A DNA stretch of 64,000 nucleotides from Pectobacterium peruviense (GTDB lineage: Bacteria; Pseudomonadota; Gammaproteobacteria; Enterobacterales; Enterobacteriaceae), in NCBI RefSeq assembly GCF_002847345.1, contig NZ_LXFV01000007.1, positions 217,602-281,601 of the forward strand, in the 5' to 3' direction. Below the pieces are notes generated by a model. The model was given only the letters and a program-made list of their open reading frames with translations. It was not told where the DNA came from and did not search any database. This document shows positions 18,708-28,633 of the stretch, in pieces. Made by a program: the position numbers and the translations under genes. Within the stretch, counting starts at the first letter, position 1, and each line of letters begins with the position of its first letter.

Positions 18708-19313
18708 GTTTTCGTCCTTTTGCTTCTGGGATTATGCAGCGTACGCGCTTTCGCCGCTGACACATTATTAATTCTGGGCGATAGCCTCAGTGCGGGCTAC
18801 CAGATGCCAGCCGCTAACGCCTGGCCAACGCTGCTGAACACGCAGTGGCAGACGCAGAAAAAAGGCATCGCCGTGGTTAATGCCAGCATTAGCGGCGATA
18901 CCACCGCACAGGGGCTGGCGCGACTTCCGGCTCTACTGAAACAACATCAGCCACGTTGGGTATTGATTGAACTGGGCGGCAATGACGGGCTTCGGGGATT
19001 TCCTGCACCCAATATCGAGCAGGATCTGGCGAAAATCATTACGCTAGTCAAACAGGCTAACGCTAAGCCGCTGCTCATGCAGGTTCGTTTGCCAACCAAC
19101 TATGGCCGCCGCTACACCGAGTCATTCAGCAATATGTACCCCAAACTTGCGGAGCAGTTTGCGCTTCCTCTGCTGCCTTTCTTTATGGAGCAGGTGTATC
19201 TTAAACCGGAGTGGATGATGGAAGATGGCATCCATCCAACCCGTGATGCACAACCGTTTATCGCAGAATGGATGGCGAAGCAGCTGGAACCCTTAGTTAA
19301 CCATGAGTCTTAA
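18630..19313 (+). CDS. tesA: Multifunctional acyl-CoA thioesterase I / lysophospholipase TesA
   Basis: Periplasmic SGNH-hydrolase (227 residues) cleaving acyl-CoA, lysophospholipid and related esters. Blocks visible: GDSLSAGY (catalytic Ser), Gly of SGDTTAQGLARLP, Asn of GGNDGLRG, and Asp/His of DGIHPTRD. The start MMNFKNVF is conserved with E. coli, so ATG 18630 is chosen over a TTG at 18609. The signal peptide is unusually long, with an Arg-rich stretch before the hydrophobic run and cleavage after AFA. The 5' end overlaps divergent ybbA. Confidence 0.94.
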   Translation: MMNFKNVFYVRSFAWRSTRWAGLRKHVFVLLLLGLCSVRAFAADTLLILGDSLSAGYQMPAANAWPTLLNTQWQTQKKGIAVVNASISGDTTAQGLARLPALLKQHQPRWVLIELGGNDGLRGFPAPNIEQDLAKIITLVKQANAKPLLMQVRLPTNYGRRYTESFSNMYPKLAEQFALPLLPFFMEQVYLKPEWMMEDGIHPTRDAQPFIAEWMAKQLEPLVNHES

Positions 19314-19341
19314 TAAATAGGCTTTTGAATTAGGTAAAGTT

Positions 19342-20112
19342 ATGCAAAAAACGGTCTTCATTACCGGTTGCTCCAGCGGCATTGGCCTAATTGCCGCACA
19401 GGATTTGCAAAAACGCGGTTATCGCGTGATTGCGGCCTGCCGCCGCGCAGAGGATGTCACGCGTCTGGCCGCGTTGGGTCTGGAAGCAATCACGCTCGAT
19501 CTGGATGACAGCGCCAGCGTTGAACAGGCCGCTGCGGACGTGATCAGACTGACCGATAGCCGCCTGTATGGTTTATTTAACAACGCCGGATACGGCCTGT
19601 ATGGGCCACTCAATACGATTTCACGCCAACAGCTCGAACAACAGTTTTCCAGCAATCTGTTCGGTACGCATCAGCTCACACAGTTGCTATTGCCCGCAAT
19701 GCTGCCACACGGCGAAGGCCGCATCATCCAGACCAGTTCGGTCATGGGGCTGGTGTCCACGCCGGGACGCGGCGCGTATGCCGCCAGCAAATATGCACTG
19801 GAAGCCTGGTCGGATGCCTTGCGCATGGAACTCCACGGCAGCGGGCTGCGCGTCAGCCTGATCGAACCCGGCCCGATTAGCACACGCTTTACTGATAACG
19901 TGGCGCAAACGCAGACGGACAAGCCGGTCACCAATCCCGGTATCGCCAAACGCTTCACGCTGCCGCCGGAAGCGATACTGCCGAAACTCCATCATGCGCT
20001 GGAAAGTTCACGACCTAAATTACGCTACCCCGTAACGCTGGTGGCTCACGCCTTAACCTGGCTGCGTCGTCTGTTACCGGGGTGTCTGCTGGATAAAGTA
20101 TTACGAGGATAA
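19342..20112 (+). CDS. ybbO: Short-chain dehydrogenase YbbO
   Basis: SDR-family NAD(P)-dependent oxidoreductase, 256 residues. The cofactor motif is TGCSSGIG (residues 8-15), then NNAGYG, and the catalytic YAASK with an upstream Ser in TSSVMG. Reported activity in E. coli is on aldehydes. It lies 28 bp after tesA and could be co-transcribed. No anomalies seen. Confidence 0.92.
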   Translation: MQKTVFITGCSSGIGLIAAQDLQKRGYRVIAACRRAEDVTRLAALGLEAITLDLDDSASVEQAAADVIRLTDSRLYGLFNNAGYGLYGPLNTISRQQLEQQFSSNLFGTHQLTQLLLPAMLPHGEGRIIQTSSVMGLVSTPGRGAYAASKYALEAWSDALRMELHGSGLRVSLIEPGPISTRFTDNVAQTQTDKPVTNPGIAKRFTLPPEAILPKLHHALESSRPKLRYPVTLVAHALTWLRRLLPGCLLDKVLRG

Positions 20113-20222
20113 GGCGGCAGAGGGTGACGTATTGCGCACTCACCTCTGCACGAGGCTTGTAAGTCACATCAACAGGCCCCATCTAAAGATCAAACGAATT
20201 CAAGAAGTAAGAGAGAATACTC

Positions 20223-21083
20223 ATGTTAGAACAACAAGCGACTATCGTTGACGTTAACGAATCCAACCTAAATCAGGTTTTGGAACACTCCGCGACACTG
20301 CCCGTCCTGTTTTACTTCTGGTCGGCGCGTAGCCAACACTGCCTGGAACTGGAGCCAGTGCTGGACAAGCTGGCGCAGGAATACGCAGGACAGTTTGTTC
20401 TGGCGAAGGTTGACTGTGATGCCGAGCAGCGCGTAGCCGCCCAGTTTGGCCTGCGCTCAATCCCAACCGTTTATCTGTTTAAAGACGGACAGCCGCTGGA
20501 TGGTTTTCAAGGCCCACAGCCGGAAGAAGCGGTTCGCGAATTGCTGAAACGCGCACTGCCGAAAGAAGAAGAGCTAAAAGTCGCTCAGGCACAGCAGCTG
20601 ATTCAGGAAGACAAACTGCCGGAAGCAATGCAGTTGCTGAAAGACGCCTGGCAACTCAGCCAGCAGCGCAGCGACATCGGCCTGATGTTGGCGGAAGTAC
20701 AGATTCAAATTAAACGCAGTGAAGACGCCGAAGCCGTGTTGGCTACCATTCCTTTGCAAGATCAAGACACTCGCTATCACAGCCTCGTCGCTCAGATTGA
20801 GTTGCTGAAACAGGCAGCAGATACACCAGAAATTCAGCATTTGCAGCAGCAGTTGGACGCGGACCCGCAAAATGCAGATCTGGCAGTGCAGCTATCTCTG
20901 CAACTGCATCAGGTTGGTCGTAATGAAGAAGCGCTTGAACTGCTGATGGGATTCCTGAAGAAAGATCTGGCCGTCGCTAACGGCAGCGCACGTAAAACGC
21001 TAATGGACATCATGGCCGCCCTCGGCACCAGCGACGCCCTCGCCGCCCGCTACCGTCGTCAGCTTTATTCTTTGTTATATTAA
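20223..21083 (+). CDS. ybbN: Chaperedoxin CnoX (YbbN)
   Basis: Holdase linked to GroEL that protects proteins from hypochlorous-acid damage. The 286-residue protein has an N-terminal thioredoxin fold (residues about 5-110) in which the usual CxxC is SQHC (WSARSQHC), as in E. coli CnoX, so it is not a classical thiol reductase. TPR-like helices fill the C-terminal two thirds. It ends in the usual basic SLLY region. Same order as E. coli ybbO-ybbN in reverse genome sense. Confidence 0.94.
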   Translation: MLEQQATIVDVNESNLNQVLEHSATLPVLFYFWSARSQHCLELEPVLDKLAQEYAGQFVLAKVDCDAEQRVAAQFGLRSIPTVYLFKDGQPLDGFQGPQPEEAVRELLKRALPKEEELKVAQAQQLIQEDKLPEAMQLLKDAWQLSQQRSDIGLMLAEVQIQIKRSEDAEAVLATIPLQDQDTRYHSLVAQIELLKQAADTPEIQHLQQQLDADPQNADLAVQLSLQLHQVGRNEEALELLMGFLKKDLAVANGSARKTLMDIMAALGTSDALAARYRRQLYSLLY

Positions 21084-21418
21084 TTCACAGACTGTCTCCC
21101 CACCGGCGTAAAAAATTATGCTGAGGAGATAGCTGGCTTAGGATGAGCCACATGGATGTGGCGAAAGCTTGCGCCACGTCGGGAACGTGTCGCAAGCGGT
21201 CCGTTAAGCCTGATATCGACGAAGGCACCGCGTAGCGGCGTAATTCACGCCAAAAAGCCTGGGGTCACGGGGCGAGCGGCGCTTGAGACGCCCCGTGTCG
21301 GGCGCGTGCTACGAGGTAGCATGAAAATAACGGTACTATCGCGCACGACCCCCCCGAAAGCCGAATAGAAATGTGGCTAAGAGGCAGGATGAGGATCAGA
21401 TTCTCAATTCCCCGCTGA
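21084..21418. other. 335-bp spacer with hairpin-rich structured element
   Basis: From about 21140 to 21365 this gap carries several strong inverted repeats. These are GCCACAT-gg-ATGTGGC (21147-21162), GCTTGCG-c-CACGT with its complement (21167-21197), and CACGGGGCG with CGCCCCGTG (21266-21297). A 70-codon plus-strand frame (21156-21368) runs through the hairpins but has no ribosome site and looks like a by-product. It may be a multicopy intergenic repeat or a structured RNA; which is not decidable here. Confidence 0.6.
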
Positions 21419-22612
21419 CTACAGCGTCTTCAACACCGAGATCCAGCCGTGGCCGCCGTAGACTGACCAGCCGTTTAGCCAGCGGCGCAGCATATTCATC
21501 GCCAGCATCGCGACGACTTCCTGATGGGTTTTCAGACTGTAGCGCTGTACGTTGAACTGTATCGTTTGGGCGAAAGATCCTTCGGGCGTATGCAGAGCCA
21601 AGGAAAGCTCAGCATCGTCCCGACTACCGACCACCAGCGCTAACGATGCGCCTTGGCGCTCTGCCAGATGGCGTGCATAGTCAACTAGCCCAGATAGGCT
21701 GGTGTCTTGAGCGTTTGCCAACAATTCTCCGCCCGCCAGCGGAACGCTTGCAGACTGGAGCTGCCAGTTGAGCAACCCAGCAGTGAAATGTTCACTCACC
21801 GCTAACGTCATATCACGTTCGGCAAGACGTCGAGCCAGCTGTGCAGGGAGCCCTTCCGTGCCTTCAAAGATGGCATTTTCCCCTGCGACGGTGCGCACGG
21901 TTTCCCACAGCTGCTCCATTTTTTCCTTCTGTGCCGCTGGGCCAGTCAATTTCAGCTCGATAATCGGCATAGAAGAACGGTAGCCCAACACCACGCCCGG
22001 CGGTAACGCCATGCCATCCAACTGGCTTGCCAGATCGCTCTCGGAGCGGCCAAAGGTGGTCAAACGCAGGCACAGCGGCGCGTCTGCGACAGCAAAACGC
22101 TCGCGCAAGCGCGGCATAATTTGCTGATCGACCATGACCTTGAATTCAGAGGGTACGCCCGGCGTAAAAAACATCAGGCATTTGTTCAATTGCAGCGCAA
22201 AACCACAGGCGGTGCCCACCGGGTTATCCACCATCTCAGCGCTGGCGGGGATTTGCGCCTGTTTGCGGTTACTGGGCGCCATCACTCTGCCGCGCTCGGC
22301 AAAGAAAGCCTCCATACGCGCCAGCCATTCGGCATGCTCAACCAGCCCTTCACCTGCTGCGGTGGCCGCAGCTAATGCGCTGAGATCGTCGCTGGTCGGC
22401 CCTAAGCCGCCATTCACAATCAGGATATCGGCTATCTGGCTACGCTGCGTTATCGCCGTCACCAGCGCATCGAGCTCGTCACCCACCGTCATCCGGCTGG
22501 TCATCGGTAGTCCCTGCTGAAACAGATAATCCGCCAGCCAGGCTGCATTGGTGTCAATAATCTGACCATGCAGTACTTCATCGCCGGTACATAACATCTC
22601 AACCCTAAGCAT
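21419..22612 (-). CDS. yfaY: CinA-like protein YfaY
   Basis: CinA/MoeA-related protein of 397 residues. The N-terminal molybdopterin-binding-like half begins LCTGDEVLHGQIIDTNAAWLA and contains GGLGPTSDD. The C-terminal half aligns with NMN deamidase (PncC), but the usual ESCTGG catalytic segment reads SEHFTAG, so the deamidase serine motif is degenerate. The E. coli YfaY is likewise regarded as lacking that activity. Function unknown. Confidence 0.9.
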   Translation of the reverse strand: MLRVEMLCTGDEVLHGQIIDTNAAWLADYLFQQGLPMTSRMTVGDELDALVTAITQRSQIADILIVNGGLGPTSDDLSALAAATAAGEGLVEHAEWLARMEAFFAERGRVMAPSNRKQAQIPASAEMVDNPVGTACGFALQLNKCLMFFTPGVPSEFKVMVDQQIMPRLRERFAVADAPLCLRLTTFGRSESDLASQLDGMALPPGVVLGYRSSMPIIELKLTGPAAQKEKMEQLWETVRTVAGENAIFEGTEGLPAQLARRLAERDMTLAVSEHFTAGLLNWQLQSASVPLAGGELLANAQDTSLSGLVDYARHLAERQGASLALVVGSRDDAELSLALHTPEGSFAQTIQFNVQRYSLKTHQEVVAMLAMNMLRRWLNGWSVYGGHGWISVLKTL

Positions 22613-22723
22613 TTTTTCACTCCTGATGATGATTCTGGAACCACTTTAGAAAGTCAGATGAACAAACACAATATTTCTTTCAGCCAGCCCGATAATGCGC
22701 CACGCCGACGCATCTCACTCCAG

Positions 22724-22741
22724 TGTAAATATAAAATTACA
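22724..22741 (+). promoter_or_regulatory. TyrR box upstream of tyrP
   Basis: TGTAAA-TATAAA-ATTACA matches the TyrR consensus TGTAAA-N6-TTTACA with one mismatch. It sits just upstream of a candidate -35 for tyrP, consistent with TyrR control of this tyrosine permease gene in E. coli. Confidence 0.75.
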
Positions 22742-22758
22742 CCCTTCGTAACAGCGTT

Positions 22759-22787
22759 TTGACAGGAATCACTGAATACTCTACCCT
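22759..22787 (+). promoter_or_regulatory. Candidate sigma-70 promoter of tyrP
   Basis: TTGACA (22759-22764), a 17-bp spacer and TACCCT (22782-22787). The -35 is a perfect consensus, the -10 is weak. Predicted transcription start is near 22794, just before the ERIC. Confidence 0.55.
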
Positions 22788-22806
22788 GCTGCCAAAAATA
22801 TCTGCA

Positions 22807-22933
<127 letters not shown>

Positions 22934-22957
22934 ACCACGCTATATATAGAGGAATAG

Positions 22958-24166
22958 GTGAAAAATCGTACTATTGGCAGTATTTTTATCGTTGCTGGTA
23001 CCACAATTGGAGCAGGAATGTTGGCGATGCCATTGGCAACAGCGGGCGTCGGATTTGGTACCACATTAATGATATTGATCGTCCTGTGGGCACTGATGTG
23101 TTACAGCGCCTTGTTGCTGGTTGAAGTATATCAGCATCAACCATCGCACACGGGATTAGGCACATTGGCAAAAATCTACCTCGGCCGTTGGGGGCAGTGG
23201 ATTACCGGTTTCAGCATGCTATTTCTGATGTATGCGCTAACGGCGGCATATATCAGCGGCGCAGGCGAACTGCTCGCCAGCAGCATCAGCCAGTGGAGTG
23301 GCTACTCACTTCCGCTGTCCGCAGGGATTTTGCTCTTCACACTGGTTGCTGGCGGCGTCGTCTGCATCGGGACATCTTCTGTCGACTTATTTAACCGCAT
23401 CCTGTTTAGCGGCAAAGTACTGATGCTCGTCATCATGCTAGCCGTCATGGTTCCGCACATTCAGCGCGTCAATCTGTTAACGCTGCCGCTGCAACAGGGT
23501 CTGACGCTCTCAGCATTACCCGTTATTCTGACCTCATTCGGCTTTCACGGCAGTATCCCCAGTATCGTGCACTACATGGGTGGTGACAGTCGTAAGCTGC
23601 GCCGGATATTCCTTATCGGTAGCGTGATACCGCTGATTGCCTATATTTTCTGGCAGCTCGCGATGTTGGGCAGTCTGAGTTCTTCGACATTCAATGCTAT
23701 TTTAACCGATCAGGCAGGATTGAATGGATTGATGCAGGCGATTCGTACTCTGGTTGCCTCACCGCACGTTGAATTGGCCGTCCACCTGTTTGCCGATCTG
23801 GCACTGGCGACCTCTTTCCTCGGCGTGGCGCTCGGATTATTCGATTATTTAGCCGATCTATTTAAGCGTAAAAATAGCGTCACAGGGCGTGCACAGACGG
23901 GCTTGCTGACCTTTATTCCACCGCTGGTATTCGCACTCTTTTACCCACAAGGGTTTGTCATGGCGCTGGGCTATGCGGCGATTGCACTGGCCGTGCTGGC
24001 ATTACTCATTCCCGTTCTGCTGAGCTGGCAAGTACGCAAACAAAATCCTGAAATACGTGCAACTCGTGGCGGTGTGCCGGTTCTGGCTATGGTCTTCGTC
24101 AGCGGCATAAGCATCATCCTGATCCAGTTGGCGATGGTGGCAGGCTGGCTGCCGTCAATCAGCTAA
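22958..24166 (+). CDS. tyrP: Tyrosine-specific transport protein TyrP
   Basis: Inner-membrane tyrosine/H+ symporter of the HAAAP family, 402 residues with about 11 membrane helices. The N-terminus [20 protein letters not shown] and the central [17 protein letters not shown] are family hallmarks. The start codon is GTG at 22958 with AGAGGA 5 bases upstream; no ATG fits better. An ERIC and a TyrR box lie upstream. In E. coli tyrP is not next to yfaY or yfaZ, so the position differs from that genome. Confidence 0.95.
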   Translation: MKNRTIGSIFIVAGTTIGAGMLAMPLATAGVGFGTTLMILIVLWALMCYSALLLVEVYQHQPSHTGLGTLAKIYLGRWGQWITGFSMLFLMYALTAAYISGAGELLASSISQWSGYSLPLSAGILLFTLVAGGVVCIGTSSVDLFNRILFSGKVLMLVIMLAVMVPHIQRVNLLTLPLQQGLTLSALPVILTSFGFHGSIPSIVHYMGGDSRKLRRIFLIGSVIPLIAYIFWQLAMLGSLSSSTFNAILTDQAGLNGLMQAIRTLVASPHVELAVHLFADLALATSFLGVALGLFDYLADLFKRKNSVTGRAQTGLLTFIPPLVFALFYPQGFVMALGYAAIALAVLALLIPVLLSWQVRKQNPEIRATRGGVPVLAMVFVSGISIILIQLAMVAGWLPSIS

Positions 24167-24188
24167 TCTTTTCGGCCGCCCTAGACAT

Positions 24189-24212
24189 AAAAAAACGCAG
24201 GGAGCGTTTTTC
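24189..24212 (+). terminator. Terminator after tyrP
   Basis: Hairpin AAAAACGC-aggga-GCGTTTTT at 24191-24211, 22 bp after the tyrP stop, with its own T-run built into the 3' arm. It also begins the hairpin chain described at 24191-24260. Confidence 0.7.
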
Positions 24213-24260
24213 AACGTTGCGTAGCAACGGCCCGAAGGGTGACGGACAAGGATGCCCGTC
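24191..24260. repeat. Chain of four short hairpins, probable intergenic repeat
   Basis: Successive stems: AAAAACGC/GCGTTTTT, CGTTGC-gta-GCAACG, CCC-gaa-GGG and GACGG/CCGTC. The style resembles the hairpin modules inside the composite ERIC at 58.9 kb. Membership of a dispersed repeat family is inferred from structure only. Confidence 0.45.
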
Positions 24261-24263
24261 ATA

Positions 24264-24300
24264 AAAAAAGAGCGTGAACTCAACATTCACGCTCTTTTTT
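24264..24300. terminator. Bidirectional terminator between tyrP and yfaZ
   Basis: 15-bp perfect stem AAAAAAGAGCGTGAA / TTCACGCTCTTTTTT with a 7-base loop. It carries A-runs and T-runs on both sides, so it can terminate tyrP (plus) and yfaZ (minus). Confidence 0.88.
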
Positions 24301-24356
24301 CTTTCCGGCTACAACATAAAGCCAGCACACCTGCGGCTTTAAGTATAACGGGTATA

Positions 24357-24896
24357 TTAGAAGCTCAGACCAACGCCGACATAGGCAGAATCAGCCAACT
24401 TGTTATCTGGGCCGTTTTCACGCGCCATATTGATGTAGCGATAGCCCACATCGACGCTCAGCGGTGCAAACACCTGCCAGCGTACGCCCGCTTTCCCTTC
24501 AACATAGTGGTCGACATGGCTGGAGAAAGCATCCGGTGCATAATAACCTTCGCCATACAGCGAGAACTGGCGGCTCAGCGGCCACTGCACGCCACCACCC
24601 AGTGCAACGCCATAGCCATCATTGCCGTGATCCTGGTTCAAATACAGCGCTTTGCCACCCAGAGTCAGCTTGAGTGGGCCAACGGGAATGGTGTATCCCA
24701 GACCAAAACCGTAGACGTCATTGTTGTTGTCGCCGTGGGAGTAGCTCACATTGCCAGCAAGACCAGGAATACCCAGACCGAAGCCCGCACTGGCACCAGC
24801 GTAATCACGACCAGCTTCCCCAGAAAGGCTAATGGCATGTACAGAAGCACTTGCAAGTAACAGGCTTCCCGCACAGGCAATCACAAACTTTTTCAT
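24357..24896 (-). CDS. yfaZ: YfaZ family outer-membrane protein
   Basis: 179-residue predicted outer-membrane beta-barrel of unknown function. A Sec signal peptide (MKKFVIACAGSLLLASASVHA) starts at ATG 24896; a longer reading from 24968 adds an unlikely basic leader. The mature part is Gly- and Tyr-rich with alternating hydrophobic strands and ends in a Phe (VGVGLSF), typical of barrel C-termini. Near yfaY as in E. coli. Confidence 0.88.
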   Translation of the reverse strand: MKKFVIACAGSLLLASASVHAISLSGEAGRDYAGASAGFGLGIPGLAGNVSYSHGDNNNDVYGFGLGYTIPVGPLKLTLGGKALYLNQDHGNDGYGVALGGGVQWPLSRQFSLYGEGYYAPDAFSSHVDHYVEGKAGVRWQVFAPLSVDVGYRYINMARENGPDNKLADSAYVGVGLSF

Positions 24897-25363
24897 TTTC
24901 AATATCCTTAAAACCGTCGTTAAACGCGCGTGTAAAGATGTTATCGTTGCCGATTCTACCCGAAACATCTCCCCACTCCAGCATGAAATTGCCCTGAGCA
25001 GGGATTTATTCTGTTAATAATCATAAAAATGCTCATTGGAAATTGCTGACAATAGCAGCAATAAGCGCCACCTATTTGCCCAAAAAACACAAAGTGGACA
25101 ATAGTACTCATCATGGATGATGGGGAAAACAAGCGGAAGGAAGCGATCGTGAGAGAAGGAAAAGTAGCGGTAGGGAAAAGCACCACAGAGAAAGACGTTC
25201 ATCCTACGGTGAATGCCGAAAGACGCAGCCCGATACAGTTTCAGGACATCTGGTTTTTAGAAAAACTGGCGCAGTTTGATCGCGAAACCAGCGCCAATCA
25301 TCAGAGGTTCAAGGTGGGTTCAGACCCTCACACTCCAGATAAATAGCATCCAGCCGAGCTACC
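24897..25363. other. 467-bp spacer between yfaZ and menE with a doubtful small frame
   Basis: Upstream region of yfaZ and 3' flank of menE. The only candidate gene is a 77-codon plus-strand frame at 25113-25346 (listed separately). No clear terminator of menE was identified. Confidence 0.5.
25113..25346 (+). CDS. Hypothetical small protein
   Basis: 77-codon frame encoding a charged, hydrophilic protein with no membrane segment or recognised motif. The first ATG has no ribosome site. An in-frame GTG at 25149 follows AAGGAAG at a good distance, giving a 65-residue alternative. The content (Lys/Glu-rich then Trp/Phe-containing IWFLEKLAQFDRET) reads like a real small protein, but there is no support beyond the open frame. 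Confidence 0.3.
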   Translation: MDDGENKRKEAIVREGKVAVGKSTTEKDVHPTVNAERRSPIQFQDIWFLEKLAQFDRETSANHQRFKVGSDPHTPDK

Positions 25364-26812
25364 CTACCTTTTAGGGTGGAGATACATTGCCTTGACCCAG
25401 TTTTTTACCTGTTGGCGAGACAGCTTAATTCCACCATTCTTCAGTTCGGCTGGCAGCGCACAATACGCAACCGGGCGCTGAAAGCCAGCAAGCTGCGGCT
25501 GTAGCCAATCGCGTACCGCATCAAGCGTCGTGGTGTGTGTCAACTCCAACACCGCAACAGGACGGTGGCCAAACTCCGCGTCTTCAACGGGAACAATACA
25601 TGCCTGTTGAACATCGGGATGCGTCAACAGCACGGCCTCGATATTCTCCGGCTGGATCCCTTCCCCGCCGCTGAAGAACTGATTATCCAGACGCCCTTGA
25701 ATATGCCATTCACCCTCGGCAAATAGTCCGCGATCGCGCGTGTGGAACCAGCCGTCATCATCGACTAGTGGAATCAGTTTTCCGTCACGCCAATAGCCAG
25801 CAGCCAACGTGCTGCCACGCAGCAGAATCTCCTCGCCCATAAGCCGGATCTCTCGCCCTTGCAGCGGCATTCCGACGCCTGAACGCCCATCGGCACGCTT
25901 AGCACAGACCGTGGACGCCAGCTCAGTTAGACCGTAACCACACCAGCAGCTGACACCGCGTGCCTCCGCCTGTTGCGTCAGCGTCTGCGGAATCATCGCA
26001 CCGCCGAGCAATACCGCTTTCAATGCTTCAGGAAAGGCATTTTCCGAGAGCAGTCGCCATAGCTGAGTCGGCACCAGAGAAGCGTGGGTGCAATCACGCA
26101 GCGCACTCTCCAAAGGCTGATGCGCGCGAACAACCATCGTTGCCCCAGTAGCAAGCCAGCGCCAGACGATGCCCTGCCCAGAAACGTGAAAGAGCGGAAG
26201 TGACAGCAGCCAACTGTCGCTGGCAGAAAAAGCCATCATCTTAACCACACCTTCCGCGCTGGAGAGATGAGCAGCGAACGTATGCGCCACCGCTTTCGGC
26301 ATTCCGCTGGAACCGGATGTCAATGTCAGCGTCGCCAGCCGATCAGCCTGCCAGCGTAATCGCGTTGTGTAGTTAGTTTCGTCGGTATCACCCGATGACG
26401 AGGAATCTGATGGTAAAGAAAGCGAGCGTACAGCATTCGGCCACGGTTTATCCGCCAGACACAGGCCATAGGTCACATTCAGCGCGGGCAACAGCGTCTC
26501 GGTTAACGTATCGGGCAACTGTGGATTCAGCGGTAACGCACGCGCACCACACTGTAACAACGCCAGATAGCTGCACAGCATCTGTACGCTGTTTTTCCCG
26601 CGTAGCGCTACCGTACTTTCGGCAGTCACGCCCTGCTGTACGAAATGCTCTGCCAGACGATCTACCCGCCGGGCGAGCGCCTGCCAGCTCCAGCGGGTTT
26701 CATCTTCAATCAGCGCGACAGGCTCATTCAACGAGACAGACTCATTCAACGGGACAGACTGGGGCGTCTGGCTAGCCCAGTGTCGCCACGGCCAGTCAGT
26801 CAGGATCGCCAT
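25364..26812 (-). CDS. menE: o-Succinylbenzoate-CoA ligase MenE
   Basis: Adenylate-forming ligase that activates o-succinylbenzoate with CoA in menaquinone synthesis; 482 residues. The AMP-binding P-loop reads [17 protein letters not shown], followed by [10 protein letters not shown] and the [20 protein letters not shown] hinge region. Last gene of menFDHBCE on the minus strand, overlapping menC by 13 bases. Residues about 18-32 contain a short imperfect repeat (PLNES, SLNEP) produced by an 18-bp tandem repeat. Confidence 0.95.
   Translation of the reverse strand: MAILTDWPWRHWASQTPQSVPLNESVSLNEPVALIEDETRWSWQALARRVDRLAEHFVQQGVTAESTVALRGKNSVQMLCSYLALLQCGARALPLNPQLPDTLTETLLPALNVTYGLCLADKPWPNAVRSLSLPSDSSSSGDTDETNYTTRLRWQADRLATLTLTSGSSGMPKAVAHTFAAHLSSAEGVVKMMAFSASDSWLLSLPLFHVSGQGIVWRWLATGATMVVRAHQPLESALRDCTHASLVPTQLWRLLSENAFPEALKAVLLGGAMIPQTLTQQAEARGVSCWCGYGLTELASTVCAKRADGRSGVGMPLQGREIRLMGEEILLRGSTLAAGYWRDGKLIPLVDDDGWFHTRDRGLFAEGEWHIQGRLDNQFFSGGEGIQPENIEAVLLTHPDVQQACIVPVEDAEFGHRPVAVLELTHTTTLDAVRDWLQPQLAGFQRPVAYCALPAELKNGGIKLSRQQVKNWVKAMYLHPKR
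26717..26760. repeat. 18-bp tandem repeat inside menE
   Basis: Two and a half copies of GACAGNCTCATTCAACGN in frame within the menE N-terminal coding region (26717-26734, 26735-26752, then a partial unit). It adds six residues per copy without shifting the frame. Confidence 0.85.
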
Positions 26813-27771
26813 ACCACGTCCAGTTGCTCTGCAGCCAGAAGCGGCAACGTACTATCCGGCCAGCGTTGAATCACCTGCGCCTGCATCAGATCCAACGTGT
26901 CCAGCCCAGGAACCGTGTCCGGCGTCAGCCAGTGTGCCAAACGCGCCAGTTGCGTTAAGCCCAGACTGGATTCAATGCTGGAGCTGATCACCGCCGTTAA
27001 CCCAGCCTGATGCGTTTCCTGCACCAGTTGCTGGCAGCGTGCGAGACTGCCGACCAGCGTCGGCTTGATCACAATCGCGCTCACGCCCGGTTCGGCTTCC
27101 ACCCGAAAATCCGCTTCGCGCACGCTTTCGTCCCAGGCGATGTTGATGCCGGTTTCCCGCGCAAACTCACGAGATTCATCACGGGTTTTGCAGGGTTCTT
27201 CGAGAAACGCAATGCGTGAACGTAATGACGGGGCAACATAGCGGGCAAAGCCGTCCGCTTTGGCTCGCGTCCAACTGCGGTTGGCATCCAGACGGAGTTT
27301 CAGATCCGGCAAGGCTTCCAGCAGTACGTTAACGATCATCCCGTCACGCACCGCCTCGTACAGGCCAACTTTAACTTTTGCCACTTTCTCGCCCGGCATC
27401 GCCTGTAGCATCTCGAACAGCTCATCAGGATCGCCATTGCACAATGGCGCTTTGCGATAGTCCGCCGCCTGTGGCAGGTACTGATCCAATTCGGCCTGCG
27501 CGCAGCTCAAACCAAAGGCAACAGACGGCGGAAGATCGTCAGAAAATGCACGCCCTGTCGCCCACGCAGCCAGTTGTTCAAGCGCGACCGATTGCGCCTC
27601 CGCCAGCGTTTCCACACTGAATTCTGGCAGCGGTGCAATCTCACCCCAGCCCAACCGCTCACCTTCTTGCAGGCGAACGATAAGGCCATCGCGGGTTTTC
27701 AGGCGCTGATTGCGCAGCACCACTCCGGCTTCCATCGGCACGCTGTAACGATAGAGAGTGACCTGGCGCAT
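26800..27771 (-). CDS. menC: o-Succinylbenzoate synthase MenC
   Basis: Enolase-superfamily enzyme (323 residues) that dehydrates SHCHC to o-succinylbenzoate. The acid-base lysine is in KVKVGLY, metal ligands in [15 protein letters not shown] and AWDESV, and the second lysine in IVIKPTLVG. Start ATG shares a base with the menB stop. No anomalies seen. Confidence 0.95.
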   Translation of the reverse strand: MRQVTLYRYSVPMEAGVVLRNQRLKTRDGLIVRLQEGERLGWGEIAPLPEFSVETLAEAQSVALEQLAAWATGRAFSDDLPPSVAFGLSCAQAELDQYLPQAADYRKAPLCNGDPDELFEMLQAMPGEKVAKVKVGLYEAVRDGMIVNVLLEALPDLKLRLDANRSWTRAKADGFARYVAPSLRSRIAFLEEPCKTRDESREFARETGINIAWDESVREADFRVEAEPGVSAIVIKPTLVGSLARCQQLVQETHQAGLTAVISSSIESSLGLTQLARLAHWLTPDTVPGLDTLDLMQAQVIQRWPDSTLPLLAAEQLDVVWRS

Positions 27772-28628
27772 TACGGATTCCGTTTGAATTTGCTGAAGTC
27801 CGGCTGGCGTTTTTCATTGAACGCGTTACGACCTTCCTGCCCTTCGTCCGTCATATAGAACAGCATGGTGGCGTTGCCTGCCAGTTCCTGCAAACCAGCC
27901 TGACCATCACAGTCCGCGTTCAGCGCCGCTTTTAGGCAGCGCAGCGCCATCGGGCTGTTTTGCAACATTTCACGGCACCAGCGCACGGTTTCTTTTTCCA
28001 GATCGGCCAACGGTACAACGGTGTTCACCAGCCCCATATCCAGCGCTTGCGCAGCGTCGTACTGACGGCACAAGAACCAGATTTCACGCGCTTTCTTCTG
28101 ACCAACGATGCGTGCCATGTAAGAAGCACCCCAGCCGCCGTCAAAGGAACCGACACGCGGGCCAGTCTGACCGAAGATGGCATTTTCTGCCGCAATCGTC
28201 AGATCACACATCATGTGCAGAACGTGTCCACCACCGATGGAATATCCGGCCACCATCGCGATGACTGGCTTTGGACAGGTGCGGATCTGGCGCTGGAAAT
28301 CCAGCACGTTCAGATGATGCACGCCGCTGTCATCCTGATAGCCGCCGTAGTCACCGCGTACTTTCTGATCGCCGCCGGAGCAGAATGCTTTATCGCCAGC
28401 ACCGGTCAGGATAATCGTCCCGATACCGTCATCGTGACGGGCATTATCGAGCGCCTGAATCATCTCTTTTACCGTCTGCGGACGGAACGCATTGCGTACC
28501 TGAGGACGGTTAATGGTGATTTTGGCAATACCATCGATGGATTTATGGTAGAGGATATCGGCGAAGTCGCCGCTGCAATCGTGCCATTCAATCGGTGCGT
28601 AAAGCAGTTCTTCACTCGGATAAAGCAT
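27771..28628 (-). CDS. menB: 1,4-Dihydroxy-2-naphthoyl-CoA synthase MenB
   Basis: Crotonase-fold enzyme that closes the naphthoyl ring; 285 residues. The oxyanion-hole and active-site segments [32 protein letters not shown] and [15 protein letters not shown] are intact. ATG at 28628 gives MLYPSE, matching E. coli length; a TTG three codons upstream is less likely. It overlaps the C-terminal region of neighbouring menC by one base. Confidence 0.96.
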   Translation of the reverse strand: MLYPSEELLYAPIEWHDCSGDFADILYHKSIDGIAKITINRPQVRNAFRPQTVKEMIQALDNARHDDGIGTIILTGAGDKAFCSGGDQKVRGDYGGYQDDSGVHHLNVLDFQRQIRTCPKPVIAMVAGYSIGGGHVLHMMCDLTIAAENAIFGQTGPRVGSFDGGWGASYMARIVGQKKAREIWFLCRQYDAAQALDMGLVNTVVPLADLEKETVRWCREMLQNSPMALRCLKAALNADCDGQAGLQELAGNATMLFYMTDEGQEGRNAFNEKRQPDFSKFKRNP

Positions 28629-28633
28629 AGTTA

